Shown here piece by piece: positions 40,410-48,018 of a stretch of DNA of 64,000 bases. Positions within the stretch are counted from its first letter, which is position 1. Each line of letters opens with the position of its first letter. The position numbers were made by a program, and so were the translations under genes. The DNA comes from Pseudomonas protegens (GTDB lineage Bacteria > Pseudomonadota > Gammaproteobacteria > Pseudomonadales > Pseudomonadaceae): NCBI RefSeq assembly GCF_003363755.1, contig NZ_CP031396.1, positions 2,046,001-2,110,000 of the forward strand, given 5' to 3'. The notes below the pieces were generated by a model. The model saw nothing but the letters and a program-made list of their open reading frames with translations, was not told where the DNA came from and ran no database searches.

Positions 40410-41731
40410 ACAACGAGCTGACCGTGCTGATCGTCGAAGACGACCCCCATGTCCTGCTGGGTTGCCAACAGGCCCTGGCCCTGGAAGACATTCCCTGCAT
40501 CGGCGTGGGCAGCGCCGAAGAAGCCCTGGCCCAGGTCGGGGAGAACTTTCCCGGCATCGTGGTCAGTGATATCCGCCTGCCGGGCATCGATGGCCTGGAA
40601 CTGCTGACCCAACTCAAGGCCCGGGATCGCAGCCTGCCGGTGGTGCTGATCACCGGTCACGGGGATATTTCCATGGCCGTGGGGGCAATGCAGAAAGGCG
40701 CCTACGACTTCATGGAGAAACCCTTTTCTCCCGAGCGTCTGGTGGACGTGGCCCGCCGCGCCCTGGAACAACGGGGACTGGCCCGGGAAGTGACCGCCCT
40801 GCGCCGCCAGTTGGCCGAACGCAGTTCCCTGGAGGGACGGATCATCGGCCGCTCGCCGGCCATGCAGAACCTGCGGGAGCTGATCGCCAACGTCGCCGAC
40901 ACTTCGGCCAACGTGCTGATCGAGGGCGAAACCGGTACCGGCAAGGAACTGGTCGCCCGTTGCCTGCACGACTTCAGCCGCCGCCACCAACAACAGTTCG
41001 TCGCCCTGAACTGCGGCGGCCTGCCGGAAAACCTCTTCGAAAGTGAAATCTTCGGCCATGAGGCCAACGCCTTCACCGGCGCCGGCAAGCGCCGTATCGG
41101 CAAGATCGAGCACGCCCACCAAGGCACGCTGTTCCTTGATGAAGTGGAAAGCATGCCGATCAATCTGCAGATCAAGCTGCTGCGGGTACTGCAGGAGCGG
41201 ACCCTGGAGCGCCTCGGTTCGAACCAGAGCGTGGCCGTGGATTGCCGGGTGATCGCGGCCACCAAGTCGGACCTGGACGAACTGAGCCGGGCCAAGGCAT
41301 TTCGCAGCGACCTGTATTACCGCCTCAACGTGGTGACCCTGGAACTACCGCCCCTGCGCGAACGCCGCGAGGACATCCTGCAACTGTTCGAACACTTCCT
41401 GCAGCAGTCGTCCCTGCGTTTCGACCGCACCGTGCCAGAGCTGGACAACCAGACCCTGTCGACCCTCATGAGCCACGACTGGCCGGGCAACGTGCGCGAG
41501 TTGCGCAACGTCGCCGAGCGCTTTGCCCTAGGTCTGCCGGCGTTCAAGAAGTCCGGCAGCAGCAACGCCCAGGGCCTGGGTTTCGCCGAAGCGGTGGAAG
41601 CCTTTGAACGCAACCTGCTGAACGATGCCTTGCAGCGCAGCGGTGGCAACCTGACCCAGGCCAGCCAGGAACTGGGCATGGCCAAGACCACCCTGTTCGA
41701 CAAGGTCAAGAAGTACGGCCTGAACCACTGA
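40406..41731 (+). CDS. aauR: Sigma-54 response regulator AauR
   Basis: AauR activates aatJQMP from the TTCGG-N4-CCGAA sites. The 441-residue protein has a receiver (VEDDP, phospho-Asp in VVSDIRLPG, Lys in MEKPFS), an AAA+ domain (Walker A GETGTGKE, Walker B GTLFLDEVE) and a C-terminal Fis-type helix-turn-helix. The sigma-54 contact loop reads NAFTGA instead of GAFTGA, within the sequence context of the DctD subgroup. A 17-base gap separates it from glpM. Confidence 0.92.
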   Translation: MNNELTVLIVEDDPHVLLGCQQALALEDIPCIGVGSAEEALAQVGENFPGIVVSDIRLPGIDGLELLTQLKARDRSLPVVLITGHGDISMAVGAMQKGAYDFMEKPFSPERLVDVARRALEQRGLAREVTALRRQLAERSSLEGRIIGRSPAMQNLRELIANVADTSANVLIEGETGTGKELVARCLHDFSRRHQQQFVALNCGGLPENLFESEIFGHEANAFTGAGKRRIGKIEHAHQGTLFLDEVESMPINLQIKLLRVLQERTLERLGSNQSVAVDCRVIAATKSDLDELSRAKAFRSDLYYRLNVVTLELPPLRERREDILQLFEHFLQQSSLRFDRTVPELDNQTLSTLMSHDWPGNVRELRNVAERFALGLPAFKKSGSSNAQGLGFAEAVEAFERNLLNDALQRSGGNLTQASQELGMAKTTLFDKVKKYGLNH

Positions 41732-41748
41732 CCCAAGCGCGAGGACTC

Positions 41749-42087
41749 ATGGATCTATTGTTGAAGGCCGCCCTGGGCGCGGCGGTGGTGGTGATTCTGG
41801 CGGCCCTGGCCAAAACCCGGAACTACTACATCGCCGGCCTGGTGCCACTGTTCCCGACCTTTGCCCTGATTGCCCACTACATCGTCGGCAAGGGCCGTTC
41901 TCTGGATGACTTGAAGACCACCATCCTGTTCGGCATGTGGTCGATCATTCCCTACTTCGTCTACCTGGCGACGCTCTATGTAATGGTCGATCGCCTGCGC
42001 CTGGAAGCCTCCCTGGCGGTGGCCGCCGTGGCCTGGTTGATTGCCGCCACCCTGCTGGTCAGCGTCTGGGTCCGCCTCCACGCCTGA
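41749..42087 (+). CDS. glpM: GlpM family membrane protein
   Basis: This 112-residue protein is almost entirely hydrophobic, with four predicted helices (about 3-20, 26-45, 60-80, 88-108). It matches the GlpM family, named after a P. aeruginosa gene linked to alginate production and found beside glp genes there. Here it sits after aauR instead. Its molecular role is unknown. Confidence 0.75.
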   Translation: MDLLLKAALGAAVVVILAALAKTRNYYIAGLVPLFPTFALIAHYIVGKGRSLDDLKTTILFGMWSIIPYFVYLATLYVMVDRLRLEASLAVAAVAWLIAATLLVSVWVRLHA

Positions 42088-42100
42088 GCCCTAGCATTCC

Positions 42101-42125
42101 CGTAGGAACGAGCTTGCTCGCCAAG
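42101..42125 (+). repeat. REP-like repeat, second family
   Basis: The sequence CGTAGGAACGAGCTTGCTCG contains the palindrome CGAGCTTGCTCG and has the GTAGGA lead of Pseudomonas intergenic repeats. It lies just after glpM. Confidence 0.5.
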
Positions 42126-42264
42126 CCTGCGCCGCGGTCTCTCGCCGGCAACCTGGCCACGACCCTGGCCCGACCCTTGCATTTACCCTGTAAAGCCCGC
42201 CCAGCCTGCGTTTTCGCCTGATCACGCAGTTTTCTGGAGGGCGCTGCCATGGGTAAAGAACACC

Positions 42265-43185
42265 TTGAACATCTTAGATCTCGACCACAGCCTGACCGCC
42301 CAGGAGCCCATAGTCCGGCGCCTGAAAAGCGGCCAGGCGCGACGCCTGGACCTGCTGGACCTGGGCCCCAAGCTGCGACTCTGGTCCACCGAACGCACCT
42401 ACCGTCATTTCCGCGAACGCCTGGGCCAACGCCCCCGGCACAGCGGCCCGCAACCGGAAATCTTCTTTGTCGGCTCCGGCGACTATCACCACCTGACCCC
42501 GGCCTTTCTCTACGATCTGCCCGAACCGATCAGCCTGATCCACTTCGACAATCACCCGGATTGGGTGCGCTTCGCCCCCCGCCGGCACTGCGGCTCCTGG
42601 GTCAACCGGGCGCTGCAGCTGCCCAATATCCAGCGCATTGTCACCCTGGGCCCCTGCAGTGAAGACCTGCACAATCCGCAACTGCGAGGCGGCAACCTCG
42701 GCGCCCTGAAGCACGGCAAGCTGCAGCTGTTTCCCTGGCAGCACGCGCCATCCAAGGTCTGGGGCCGGGTCGGCGATGGCGCCGGGCACCAGCAACAGGA
42801 AAATCACCTGCACTGGCGCAATCTGGCGGACCAGGACTGGGCCGCCTTCCTCGCGCAAATGATCGACAGCCTGCCCACCGCAGCGGTGTGGATCACCATC
42901 GACAAGGACGTGCTGGCCAGCGAAGACGCCGCCACCAACTGGGACCAGGGCGGCATGCGCCTGACCCACTTGCTGCAAGCGATACGCGAGCTGGCGGCGC
43001 GCAAGCGGGTGCTGGGCATCGATGTCTGCGGCGAGTTCGCCAAACCCGCCTTCAGCAATGCCTTCAAACGCTGGGAAGCGAAGTCGGACCAACCTCCGGC
43101 CGAGCGCTGGAGCCAGGACGACCTGCTGCGCAACTCAGTGACCAATGAAGCCCTGATCTCGCTGTTCGAGGAGCTGTTCCCGTGA
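42265..43185 (+). CDS. UPF0489 family, arginase-like hydrolase
   Basis: UPF0489 proteins share the ureohydrolase (arginase/deacetylase) fold, and a member acts as a peptide arginase. The 306-residue reading has metal-type motifs LIHFDNHPDW (H93, D95, H97, D99) and WITIDKDVL (Asp-x-Asp). The start is uncertain. TTG 42265 opens the long frame, but the only good Shine-Dalgarno (TGGAGG) precedes an ATG at 42249 in another frame. Either the TTG is used or there is a small frame error near the 5' end. It overlaps the next gene by four bases. The substrate is unknown. Confidence 0.7.
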   Translation: MNILDLDHSLTAQEPIVRRLKSGQARRLDLLDLGPKLRLWSTERTYRHFRERLGQRPRHSGPQPEIFFVGSGDYHHLTPAFLYDLPEPISLIHFDNHPDWVRFAPRRHCGSWVNRALQLPNIQRIVTLGPCSEDLHNPQLRGGNLGALKHGKLQLFPWQHAPSKVWGRVGDGAGHQQQENHLHWRNLADQDWAAFLAQMIDSLPTAAVWITIDKDVLASEDAATNWDQGGMRLTHLLQAIRELAARKRVLGIDVCGEFAKPAFSNAFKRWEAKSDQPPAERWSQDDLLRNSVTNEALISLFEELFP

Positions 43186-43556
43186 CCTTGACCGTTGTTC
43201 TGCTAGTCGCTTTTTCCATTGTGCTGGACGTCATCGGCCAGCTCTGTTTCAAGCTCGGCCTGGACCGCCTGCCAGAACTGGAAGGCGGCTTTCGCCTGAA
43301 TGCCTTCTGGGGCCAGGTGTTCAACGCGCCCCTGCTCTGGTGCGGTATCGGGGCCTATGTGATCGAGTTTTTCGTCTGGCTCGAAGCCCTGTCCCGGGCC
43401 CCTCTGAGCCTGCTGTTTCCGGCTGCGGCCCTGGCCTATTGCGGCGTGGTGCTGGCGGGCAAGGTGGTGCTGGGCGAGACCGTCAGCCGTCGGCGCTGGA
43501 TGGGCACGCTGGTGATCACCGCCGGGGTGATGCTGGTGTGCGTGGCCAGTACCTGA
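43182..43556 (+). CDS. Half-size EamA/SMR-type membrane protein, first of a pair
   Basis: This 124-residue protein has four membrane helices and the element LDVIGQLCFKLG near the N-terminus, as in small multidrug resistance and ArnE-like proteins. It starts with GTG overlapping the UPF0489 stop. A second half-size protein follows 31 bases later, so the pair probably forms a heterodimeric transporter. The substrate is unknown; the tie to an arginase-like gene suggests an amino acid or guanidino compound (inference). Confidence 0.75.
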   Translation: MTLTVVLLVAFSIVLDVIGQLCFKLGLDRLPELEGGFRLNAFWGQVFNAPLLWCGIGAYVIEFFVWLEALSRAPLSLLFPAAALAYCGVVLAGKVVLGETVSRRRWMGTLVITAGVMLVCVAST

Positions 43557-43587
43557 GCCTTATTCAACGAATAGAAGGAAACCTTTC

Positions 43588-43989
43588 ATGAGTTCGAACA
43601 CATCCCACGGCTGGCTGCACGAGCGTCTGGGCACCATCGTGCTCTGGGCCCTGCTGATCGGCTTCGAGAGCGCCGGCCAGATCGCTACCAAAGTTGGCGG
43701 CGACCAATTGGGGCAGATGGATTTCAACCTGCAATGGCTGGCGGCGGTAGCCGTCAATCCGGGCGTGTTGCTGGCAATTGCCTGCTATATCGGCGCGTTT
43801 TTCGTGTGGATGCTGATCTTGCGTCGCAGCAGCCTGTCCCTGGCCTTCCCCTTGAGCTCCCTGGTCTTTGTCGTGGTGCTGCTGGGCTCCTGGCTGGGCC
43901 TGGGCGAACAGATCAGCCTGCTGCACTGGGTCGGGGTCTTGGTGATCATCGGCGGGATTGCCCTCTTGGCCGAGGGCGAGGAGGCCTGA
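43588..43989 (+). CDS. Half-size EamA/SMR-type membrane protein, second of a pair
   Basis: This 133-residue protein has four hydrophobic helices and the matching element ESAGQIATKVGGDQLG in the first helix, which parallels GQLCFKLG of its partner. A good Shine-Dalgarno (GAAGGAAA) precedes the ATG. It ends the UPF0489-transporter unit and converges on the mipA-like gene. Confidence 0.75.
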   Translation: MSSNTSHGWLHERLGTIVLWALLIGFESAGQIATKVGGDQLGQMDFNLQWLAAVAVNPGVLLAIACYIGAFFVWMLILRRSSLSLAFPLSSLVFVVVLLGSWLGLGEQISLLHWVGVLVIIGGIALLAEGEEA

Positions 43990-44058
43990 GGGCCCTCTGC
44001 CGAATGCCCCAGGGAGGTGAGGGCTGCGCAGGCCGGGGGCGACCTGCGGCAACGCGCC

Positions 44059-44829
44059 TCAGAACTTGTAGCTGACGGCGGTCTGCACCTGGCCCTGGTT
44101 GACTTCGCCCCGCTGACGAACAATGGAGCTGTCCGCTGCGGAGTTGACCAGACGGATCCAACTGGCGCTGGCCACCAGCGACCAGTTGTTGCCCAGCGGC
44201 ACCTGGATGTTCTGGCTCAGGCTGAAGTTCTGCAGGCCACCGCCGGCACTGTAGCGATCAATGCCCGAAGCCAGGGCTTCCTTGGCGTTGACGCCAAAGA
44301 AGGTCTGGCTCTGGCGGGCGTCGGCAAAGTGCAGGGTCAGGTTATTGCTGCCGATGATGCCCATGCCCAAGGGATAGCCGATCTCCCCTCCGACCTTGCC
44401 CAGCATGCCGCCCTGGCCACCGGCACCGCCGACGGCCTGGCCCACGGCGGCGAACACCCGCCAGAAGTCGTCCGGGGCGTATTGCACGAAAGCCCCGACA
44501 TCGGCCATGTCGCGCACATCCCGCAAGCCGCGCAGCTCACCATCGGCGTTACGTCCCTGCAGGTAGTTGAGATAGGGGCCGGCGCTGAAACCATTGCCCT
44601 TGAATGCATCCCAGGTCAGGCCGTCGTCGGTACTGAGGCTGACATCGCCCCAGTCCAGATCCAGGTACGGCAGCGGCACAGTCTCATAGCGGCTGCCCGT
44701 GGGGTCATGGGGTTGGTAGCCGACACCCAGACCGAGTTCGCCCGTGATGTCGGAATCGGCAAAGGCACTACAGGCAACGGTCAGCGACAGCAGACCGGCG
44801 AGCAAAGCAGGGGAAGAAAGCCGAGGCAT
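44059..44829 (-). CDS. MipA/OmpV family outer-membrane protein
   Basis: This 256-residue protein begins with a signal peptide (MPRLSSPALLAGLLSLTVAC...FA). It continues with alternating beta-strand sequence and ends in Phe (AVSYKF), as outer-membrane barrels do. It fits the MipA/OmpV family, whose members act as peptidoglycan-synthesis scaffolds or porins. The ATG at 44829 follows AAGGAAA; a longer in-frame reading upstream is not supported. It diverges from the HAD-aminotransferase operon and could share its control region. Confidence 0.8.
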   Translation of the reverse strand: MPRLSSPALLAGLLSLTVACSAFADSDITGELGLGVGYQPHDPTGSRYETVPLPYLDLDWGDVSLSTDDGLTWDAFKGNGFSAGPYLNYLQGRNADGELRGLRDVRDMADVGAFVQYAPDDFWRVFAAVGQAVGGAGGQGGMLGKVGGEIGYPLGMGIIGSNNLTLHFADARQSQTFFGVNAKEALASGIDRYSAGGGLQNFSLSQNIQVPLGNNWSLVASASWIRLVNSAADSSIVRQRGEVNQGQVQTAVSYKF

Positions 44830-44901
44830 GAATGAGTTTCCTTGTCTGAACATGCGCGCATCAATCATCAGAGCGCCCCTGGAACGCAAGCACTGATGTT
44901 G

Positions 44902-44942
44902 TTTGTAGCGACCTACAAAATTTGTAGCAAGAACGCTACAAA
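44902..44942 (+). promoter_or_regulatory. Two tandem dyads, likely enhancer sites of the downstream sigma-54 regulator
   Basis: Two inverted repeats with the same arms lie side by side. They are TTTGTAG-N4-CTACAAA at 44902-44919 and TTTGTAGC-N6-GCTACAAA at 44921-44942. They end 50 bases before the -24 element of the promoter at 44991. This layout is typical of enhancer sites for NtrC-type activators, and one is encoded as the last gene of this operon. Confidence 0.75.
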
Positions 44943-44990
44943 TCTCCCGCCGCCCTCGCCAGAGGCCCAGCCCTGCTGGGTTTTCGCAAC

Positions 44991-45007
44991 TTGGCACAGT
45001 CCCTGCT
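44991..45007 (+). promoter_or_regulatory. Sigma-54 promoter of the HAD-aminotransferase operon
   Basis: TTGGCACAGTCCCTGCT has GG (44993-44994) and GC (45005-45006) exactly 10 bases apart. It fits YTGGCACGRNNNTTGCW with two mismatches. Transcription would start near 45018, about 40 bases before the first gene. Confidence 0.8.
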
Positions 45008-45058
45008 CTACCCCTGTCGCAAGCGCAAACAGCGCTCTTATTCAACAGGTAACAGCAG

Positions 45059-45754
45059 ATGATGCACTGGCATATCGTATGTGACTTCGACGGGACCATC
45101 TCCCGCGCCGACGTGATCGATAACGTTCTCCAACGCTTCGCCGACCCGAGCTGGGAAGGCATAGAACAGGAATGGCTGGACGGTCACATCGGCTCCCGGG
45201 AATGCCTCAGTCGCCAACTGGCCCTGGTCAAGGCTTCGCCCGCCGAACTGCTGGGCTACTTCGACAGTGTCGAAATCGACCCGGAATTCCCCGACTTCGT
45301 CGATCACGTGATCGGCCTGGGCGCCTCCATTGAAGTGGTCAGTGACGGCATCGAGCAAGGCATCGCCCGCATCCTGGCACGCCACTACGTGACCCTGCTG
45401 CCGATCCTCGCCAACCGCCTGCGCCAGGTCGACCACAACAGCTGGCGCATCGACTTTCCCTACGCCAGCGACGCCTGCCGCGCCGCCTCCGGCAACTGCA
45501 AGTGCAAATCCACGCCACGGGGCAAACGCGTGCTGGTGATCGGTGATGGCCAGTCGGACATGTGCGTGGCAACCACCGCCGACTTCGTCTTCGCCAAGGA
45601 TCGCCTGGCCGACTACTGCGAACGCAACAAGATTCCTCACGCTCGGTTCGACTCCTTCGCCGAACTGCCGGCGCTGTTGGCAAAACTGCCGAACAACGCG
45701 GCCAACGCGACCCATTTCTCCCTTGAAACCCAGGAACTCTTCCACCATGTCTGA
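45059..45754 (+). CDS. HAD-IB (MtnX-like) phosphatase
   Basis: This 231-residue cytoplasmic enzyme has HAD motif I (DFDGT, nucleophile Asp near residue 9), a motif II Ser (EVVSDG), and motif IV GDGQSD near residue 163. A CKCK cluster precedes motif IV. It resembles MtnX-type and phosphoserine phosphatase-type enzymes that act on small phosphorylated metabolites. It is the first gene of the sigma-54 operon and overlaps the aminotransferase gene by eight bases. Two consecutive ATG codons exist; either could be used. Confidence 0.82.
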   Translation: MMHWHIVCDFDGTISRADVIDNVLQRFADPSWEGIEQEWLDGHIGSRECLSRQLALVKASPAELLGYFDSVEIDPEFPDFVDHVIGLGASIEVVSDGIEQGIARILARHYVTLLPILANRLRQVDHNSWRIDFPYASDACRAASGNCKCKSTPRGKRVLVIGDGQSDMCVATTADFVFAKDRLADYCERNKIPHARFDSFAELPALLAKLPNNAANATHFSLETQELFHHV

Positions 45755-47141
45755 TATCCGCATCGCGACCGCCGAAGACCAGATCCTTCTGGAAAAAGAA
45801 GCCAAGTACTGCTCCTACGGCGATACCGTTCACTACATCGAACCCCCGCGCATCTTCAGCCGCTGCGAAGGTTCCTACGTCTGGGACACCAGCGACCAGG
45901 CCTACCTCGACCTGCAGATGTGGTACTCGGCGGTGAACTTCGGCTACGCCAACCCGCGCCTGAACAATGCCCTCAAGCAACAGATCGACACCCTGCCGCA
46001 GATTGCCAGCCAGTACCTGCACAAAGGCAAGATCGAGCTGTCGGAAATGATTGCCGTGGACGCCAAGAAGAAGTTCGGCCTCGACGGTCGCGTGCACTTC
46101 AACGTCGGCGGTTCGCAGTCGGTCGAGGACTCGCTGAAAGTGGTGCGTAACGCCACCAACGGCAAGAGCCTGATGTTCGCCTTCGAAGGCGGCTACCACG
46201 GTCGTACCCTGGGCGCCTCGTCGATCACCTCCAGCTACCGCTACCGTCGCCGCTACGGCCACTTCGGCGAGCGCGCGCAGTTCATCCCGTTCCCGTACCA
46301 CTTCCGCGGCCCTAAAGGCATGACCAAGGAAGAGTACGGCAGCCACTGCGTGCAGCAGTTCGCCCGCCTGTTCGAGACCGAATACAACGGCGTGTGGGAC
46401 CCGAAAGTCGGCCAGAGCGAATACGCCGCCTTCTACGTCGAGCCGATCCAGGGCACCGGCGGCTACGTGATCCCGCCGATGAACTTCTACAGCGAGCTCA
46501 AGCAGGTGCTGGACCAGCACGGCATCCTGATGGTGGTGGACGAAATCCAGATGGGCTTCTATCGCACCGGCAAGCTGTGGTCCATCGAACACTTCGACGT
46601 CCAACCCGACGTGATCGTGTTCGGCAAGGCGCTGACCAACGGCCTCAACCCGCTGGGCGGCATCTGGGCCCGTGAAGAGCTGATCAACCCGGGCGTATTC
46701 CCGCCAGGCTCGACTCACTCCACCTTCGCCTCCAACCCGCTGGGCACCGCCGTGGGCCTGGAAATGTTCAAGATGACCAGCGAGATCGACTACGGCGCGA
46801 TGGTCATGGAAAAGGGCAAGTACTTCCTGGCCGGCCTGCAAGACCTGCAGAAGCGCTACCCGATCATCGGCGATGTCGACGGCCTGGGCCTGGCGCTGCG
46901 CTGCGAAATCTGCACCACCGACGGTTTCACCCCGGACAAGGCGACCCTGGACTTCATGGTCGAGGAAGGCATGAAGGGCGACATCGAGATCGACGGCCAG
47001 CGCCTGGGCCTGATCCTCGACGTGGGCGGCTACTACAAGAACGTCATCACCCTGGCCCCGTCGCTGGAAATCAGCTACGCGGAAATCGATCTGGGCATCG
47101 CACTGCTGGACCGCCTGCTGGATCGGGCCATGAAGCGATGA
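45747..47141 (+). CDS. Class III PLP-dependent aminotransferase
   Basis: This 464-residue enzyme is a fold-type I class III transaminase. It has GGSQSVEDSLKV for phosphate binding, the FEGGYHGRT segment, the DEIQMGFYRTG motif (Asp to the PLP pyridine nitrogen) and the Schiff-base Lys294 in VFGKALTNG. Such enzymes use omega-amines or diamines, or alpha-amino donors. The substrate is not readable. Its start inside the HAD gene and its end overlapping the hydrolase gene by four bases imply coordinated output. Confidence 0.9.
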   Translation: MSDIRIATAEDQILLEKEAKYCSYGDTVHYIEPPRIFSRCEGSYVWDTSDQAYLDLQMWYSAVNFGYANPRLNNALKQQIDTLPQIASQYLHKGKIELSEMIAVDAKKKFGLDGRVHFNVGGSQSVEDSLKVVRNATNGKSLMFAFEGGYHGRTLGASSITSSYRYRRRYGHFGERAQFIPFPYHFRGPKGMTKEEYGSHCVQQFARLFETEYNGVWDPKVGQSEYAAFYVEPIQGTGGYVIPPMNFYSELKQVLDQHGILMVVDEIQMGFYRTGKLWSIEHFDVQPDVIVFGKALTNGLNPLGGIWAREELINPGVFPPGSTHSTFASNPLGTAVGLEMFKMTSEIDYGAMVMEKGKYFLAGLQDLQKRYPIIGDVDGLGLALRCEICTTDGFTPDKATLDFMVEEGMKGDIEIDGQRLGLILDVGGYYKNVITLAPSLEISYAEIDLGIALLDRLLDRAMKR

Positions 47142-48004
47142 GCGCCGCTGAGATCGATCTGGGCGAAGGCAACGCCGGCTTCGTTCTCGGCACGGGTCCG
47201 GTCGGGGTCTTGTTGATCCACGGCCTGACCGGCACCCCGACGGAACTCCGTCGGGTGGCCCAGGGCCTGGCCAAGGACGGAACGTGCACGGTGTACGTTC
47301 CGACCCTGCCCGGGCACTGCGGGGACAACAGCGACCTGCAGGCCACCGGCTGGCAGGACTGGTACGAGGGCGTGCGCAAGACCTTTGTCGGCGTGCAACA
47401 GCGTCACGAGCAAGTGTTCGTCGGCGGTCTGTCCATGGGCGCCGTGATGTCCATGTACCTGGCGTCCGAGCATCCGGGGCAGATCAGCGGCCTGCTGATG
47501 TATTCCACCACCCTCAAGTACGACGGTTGGAGCATCAACAAGCTGGCGTTCCTCACCCCGTTGCTGATGAAGATTCCCTTCGGCGTGCACATCTGCCGCT
47601 TCGAGGAAAAGCCGCCCTACGGCATCAAGAACGAACGCCTGCGGGCCATTGTCGAGAAACAGATGAAAGCCGGCCAGAGCAGCGATGCGGGCCTCTTGAC
47701 CATGGAGGGCGTGACGGTGCGCGAGTTGCACCGGATGAACGCCGTGGTCAAGAAACGCATGCCTTCGATCATGACCCCGGCCCTGGTACTGCACTCCAGC
47801 GAGGACGACATCACCAGTCCGTGGAATGCCGACTATGTGGAGCGCAAACTCGGCGGCCCGGTGACCAAGATCCTCCTGGACAACTGCTATCACATGATCA
47901 CCGTGGACCTGCAATACCAGCGGGTGATCGAGTTGAGCGTGGACTTCATCGAGCAGCGAGTGGTTGCACCTGCGGTGCGCGAAGACTACCGCCAGCTGGC
48001 ATGA
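47138..48004 (+). CDS. Alpha/beta hydrolase (carboxylesterase-like)
   Basis: This 288-residue protein has the oxyanion element LLIHGLTGTP (about 25-34) and the nucleophile Ser99 in GGLSMGA. A C-terminal acid/His pair sits near SSEDDITSP and CYHMITVD. It resembles Est30-type carboxylesterases and monoacylglycerol lipases. No signal peptide is present. In context it could hydrolyse or transfer an acyl group on the product made by its neighbours (inference). Confidence 0.87.
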   Translation: MSAAEIDLGEGNAGFVLGTGPVGVLLIHGLTGTPTELRRVAQGLAKDGTCTVYVPTLPGHCGDNSDLQATGWQDWYEGVRKTFVGVQQRHEQVFVGGLSMGAVMSMYLASEHPGQISGLLMYSTTLKYDGWSINKLAFLTPLLMKIPFGVHICRFEEKPPYGIKNERLRAIVEKQMKAGQSSDAGLLTMEGVTVRELHRMNAVVKKRMPSIMTPALVLHSSEDDITSPWNADYVERKLGGPVTKILLDNCYHMITVDLQYQRVIELSVDFIEQRVVAPAVREDYRQLA

Positions 48005-48018
48005 CTTAAGGAAGAGAC

